The notes beneath the pieces are model-generated. The model made no database searches. It was not told the origin of the DNA and saw only the letters and a list, made by a program, of their open reading frames with translations. DNA of 5,708 bases, from NCBI GenBank assembly GCA_021324035.1, contig JAJPJU010000361.1, positions 1 to 5,708 of the forward strand, given 5' to 3'. Numbering within the stretch: the stretch's first letter is position 1; every line of letters starts with the position of its first letter. Position numbers and translations under genes: made by a program. The stretch comes from Spartobacteria bacterium (GTDB lineage Bacteria > Verrucomicrobiota > Verrucomicrobiia > Chthoniobacterales > UBA10450). Shown here piece after piece: positions 4,430 to 5,708 of the stretch.

Positions 4430-5708
4430 GCTTCGGACAAGGCCGGCACTACGTTGGCAATCGCGCAGCCATTCCTCGAACACGTATTCGCGCGCGGCCT
4501 TGAGATAACGGTCCTCAAACTTCGCTTTCGCTTCAGCGTACTTCGCCGGGTCCGGCGGTTCGCGTTTTTCCAGGACTACGATCAAGCCGCCATCGATCCA
4601 GGGAGTGAAGTCGCTCACGTCCCCGGGTTGTAACTGGCCTGCGACATTCTTGATGATCATCATGTCGGTTGGCTCGCTCTTTTTCTGGTCAGGACTTTTG
4701 TCCATCTCGTCGGCCAGAACAAACGGCTCAACTTTTTCAGCTTTCAGATTGCCGGCCTTGGCCAGGACAGATTGAAGCGGCTGACCCGCTTTCAACCCAT
4801 CGCGCAATGTTTCCACCGCCTTGCGTCCGTTGGTCATCGCCATTTCCCGTGCGCGCTCGTTTTTTATTGCGTCAGTAACCTTCGGTTTCGCCTCATCAAA
4901 GTTCAGCGGACGCGCTTCGATCGATGCGACCAGATGCACGATGGCAAAACCATCGGCAGTTTGAACAGGGTCGCTGGTCGGCTCCTGCTGGCTCACACTG
5001 AACGCGGCGGTGTTCAGTTGTGGATCGGATTTCAGTTTAGGATCGGGCTCAGAGGAGGAGAATTCACCAGTCGTTTCAACCGGCAGATTAAACTTTGCCG
5101 CGATTTGATGAAAATCGGCGCCCTTTTCGAGTAACGCTTGCGAAACGTCATCGGCTCGATCGGAGAGTTTTTGAAGCGCATCGATTCGTTCCTTGTCTTT
5201 TAACTTTTTCTGATCATCGGTCAGCGCCAGCCGGACAAACTCGACCTTGCGTTTTGGCTCGGTCTTAAGTTCGAACTTGTGGCGGTCGTAATATTTTTTG
5301 ATGTCGTCATCGCTAATTTTGATGTCCTTGAACAGGTCGCTGGTCTTAAGGCGAATCACGCTGACGAAATTTTTACCGTAAAGCTCCTCATAATTGGACT
5401 TCGCTTCGCTCTCCGGCATCGACACTGACGAGCCAACCAGGTCCTTGATCCGTTTGAGATTGAGTTCATCGCGGGCGATTTCGCGCAGCTGCTCGTCAGT
5501 GAATCCCATCGACGGAAGATTTCTCGTCACCTGATCGTACTTAGCCGGGTCAAAACCTGATGTGCCCTGAAGGCCTGGAAATCTCCTGACCGCTTCTACA
5601 ATTTCCGAATCGGCGGGCTCAATTCCCAGACTGTCGGCTTCGTGTCGAAGCACGAGCAAGTTCGTAACGAACGTGGTCGCTTTTTGACTAAACTCTCCGG
5701 TCCCGGGA
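4427..5708 (-). CDS. SurA/PpiD-like periplasmic folding factor with parvulin-type domain, C-terminal part (cut by window edge)
   Basis: The frame is open to the right edge, giving 426 residues; the start, signal or anchor, and first part are missing. Visible residues 12-105 form a SurA_N-like helical chaperone region (LLVLRHEADSLGI, GFDPAKYDQV, FTDEQLREIARDEL). About 107-150 is a linker with ISDDDIKKYYDRHKFEL, the segment that usually precedes a parvulin domain. About 152-266 resembles a PpiC/parvulin domain: LLEKGADFHQIAAKF, ETTGEFSS, TAAFSVSQQEPTSDPVQTADGFAIVHLV. After it come a charged helical stretch and a second, partly parvulin-like block (QPGDVSDFTPWIDGGLIVVLEKREPP, about 360-385) before the end. 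The usual catalytic histidines are not seen: VEFVRLAL stands where ASHIL is expected, and GFAIVHLV where GYHIIKV is expected. So this is probably a chaperone rather than an active prolyl isomerase. The overall order recalls PpiD more than SurA. The stop codon lies within a repeat. Confidence 0.88.
   Translation of the reverse strand, partial: PGTGEFSQKATTFVTNLLVLRHEADSLGIEPADSEIVEAVRRFPGLQGTSGFDPAKYDQVTRNLPSMGFTDEQLREIARDELNLKRIKDLVGSSVSMPESEAKSNYEELYGKNFVSVIRLKTSDLFKDIKISDDDIKKYYDRHKFELKTEPKRKVEFVRLALTDDQKKLKDKERIDALQKLSDRADDVSQALLEKGADFHQIAAKFNLPVETTGEFSSSEPDPKLKSDPQLNTAAFSVSQQEPTSDPVQTADGFAIVHLVASIEARPLNFDEAKPKVTDAIKNERAREMAMTNGRKAVETLRDGLKAGQPLQSVLAKAGNLKAEKVEPFVLADEMDKSPDQKKSEPTDMMIIKNVAGQLQPGDVSDFTPWIDGGLIVVLEKREPPDPAKYAEAKAKFEDRYLKAAREYVFEEWLRDCQRSAGLVRS

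Overview
This window looks like a piece of a Gram-negative-type soil bacterial chromosome. Three of its five genes carry, or probably carry, export signals or periplasmic folding domains. My best guess at lineage is a soil verrucomicrobium, with Acidobacteria or a similar phylum as alternatives. That guess rests on the gene types and on many short-unit (7-10 bp) tandem arrays; it is inference, because no rRNA or other phylogenetic marker is present.

Layout. (a) 1-832, minus strand: the N-terminal part of the thiamine gene thiC, cut by the window's left edge. A TPP riboswitch precedes it at 873-1002, with a hairpin covering the ribosome binding site just before the start codon. (b) 1122-1562, minus: a small secreted DUF4440/SnoaL-like protein. 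(c) 1563-1755: a divergent intergenic region with a large nested inverted repeat. (d) 1756-3909, plus: a complete secreted M13 (neprilysin/PepO-type) zinc metallopeptidase. (e) 3945-4277, minus: a 110-residue TPR protein, convergent with the peptidase. (f) 4278-4426: a repeat-filled gap with two 58-bp tandem units and an inverted copy of their core. (g) 4427-5708, minus: the C-terminal 426 residues of a SurA/PpiD-like periplasmic folding factor, cut by the right edge. The genes do not form one pathway. thiC is controlled by its own riboswitch; the peptidase, DUF4440 protein and folding factor all point to envelope or periplasmic protein handling, but no operon ties them together.

The most unusual feature is the short-period repeats. 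At least nine arrays of different 7-, 8-, 9- or 10-bp units are scattered through the window. Five heptamer arrays and one octamer array lie inside the thiC reading frame. There they encode low-complexity segments between well conserved ThiC blocks, and the frame stays open throughout. A repeat of another family (core TTCGTG) supplies the thiC ribosome binding site and start codon. The same core fills the gap between the folding-factor gene and the TPR gene, where it supplies the folding factor's stop codon. No CRISPR array, tRNA, rRNA, transposase or prophage gene was seen.
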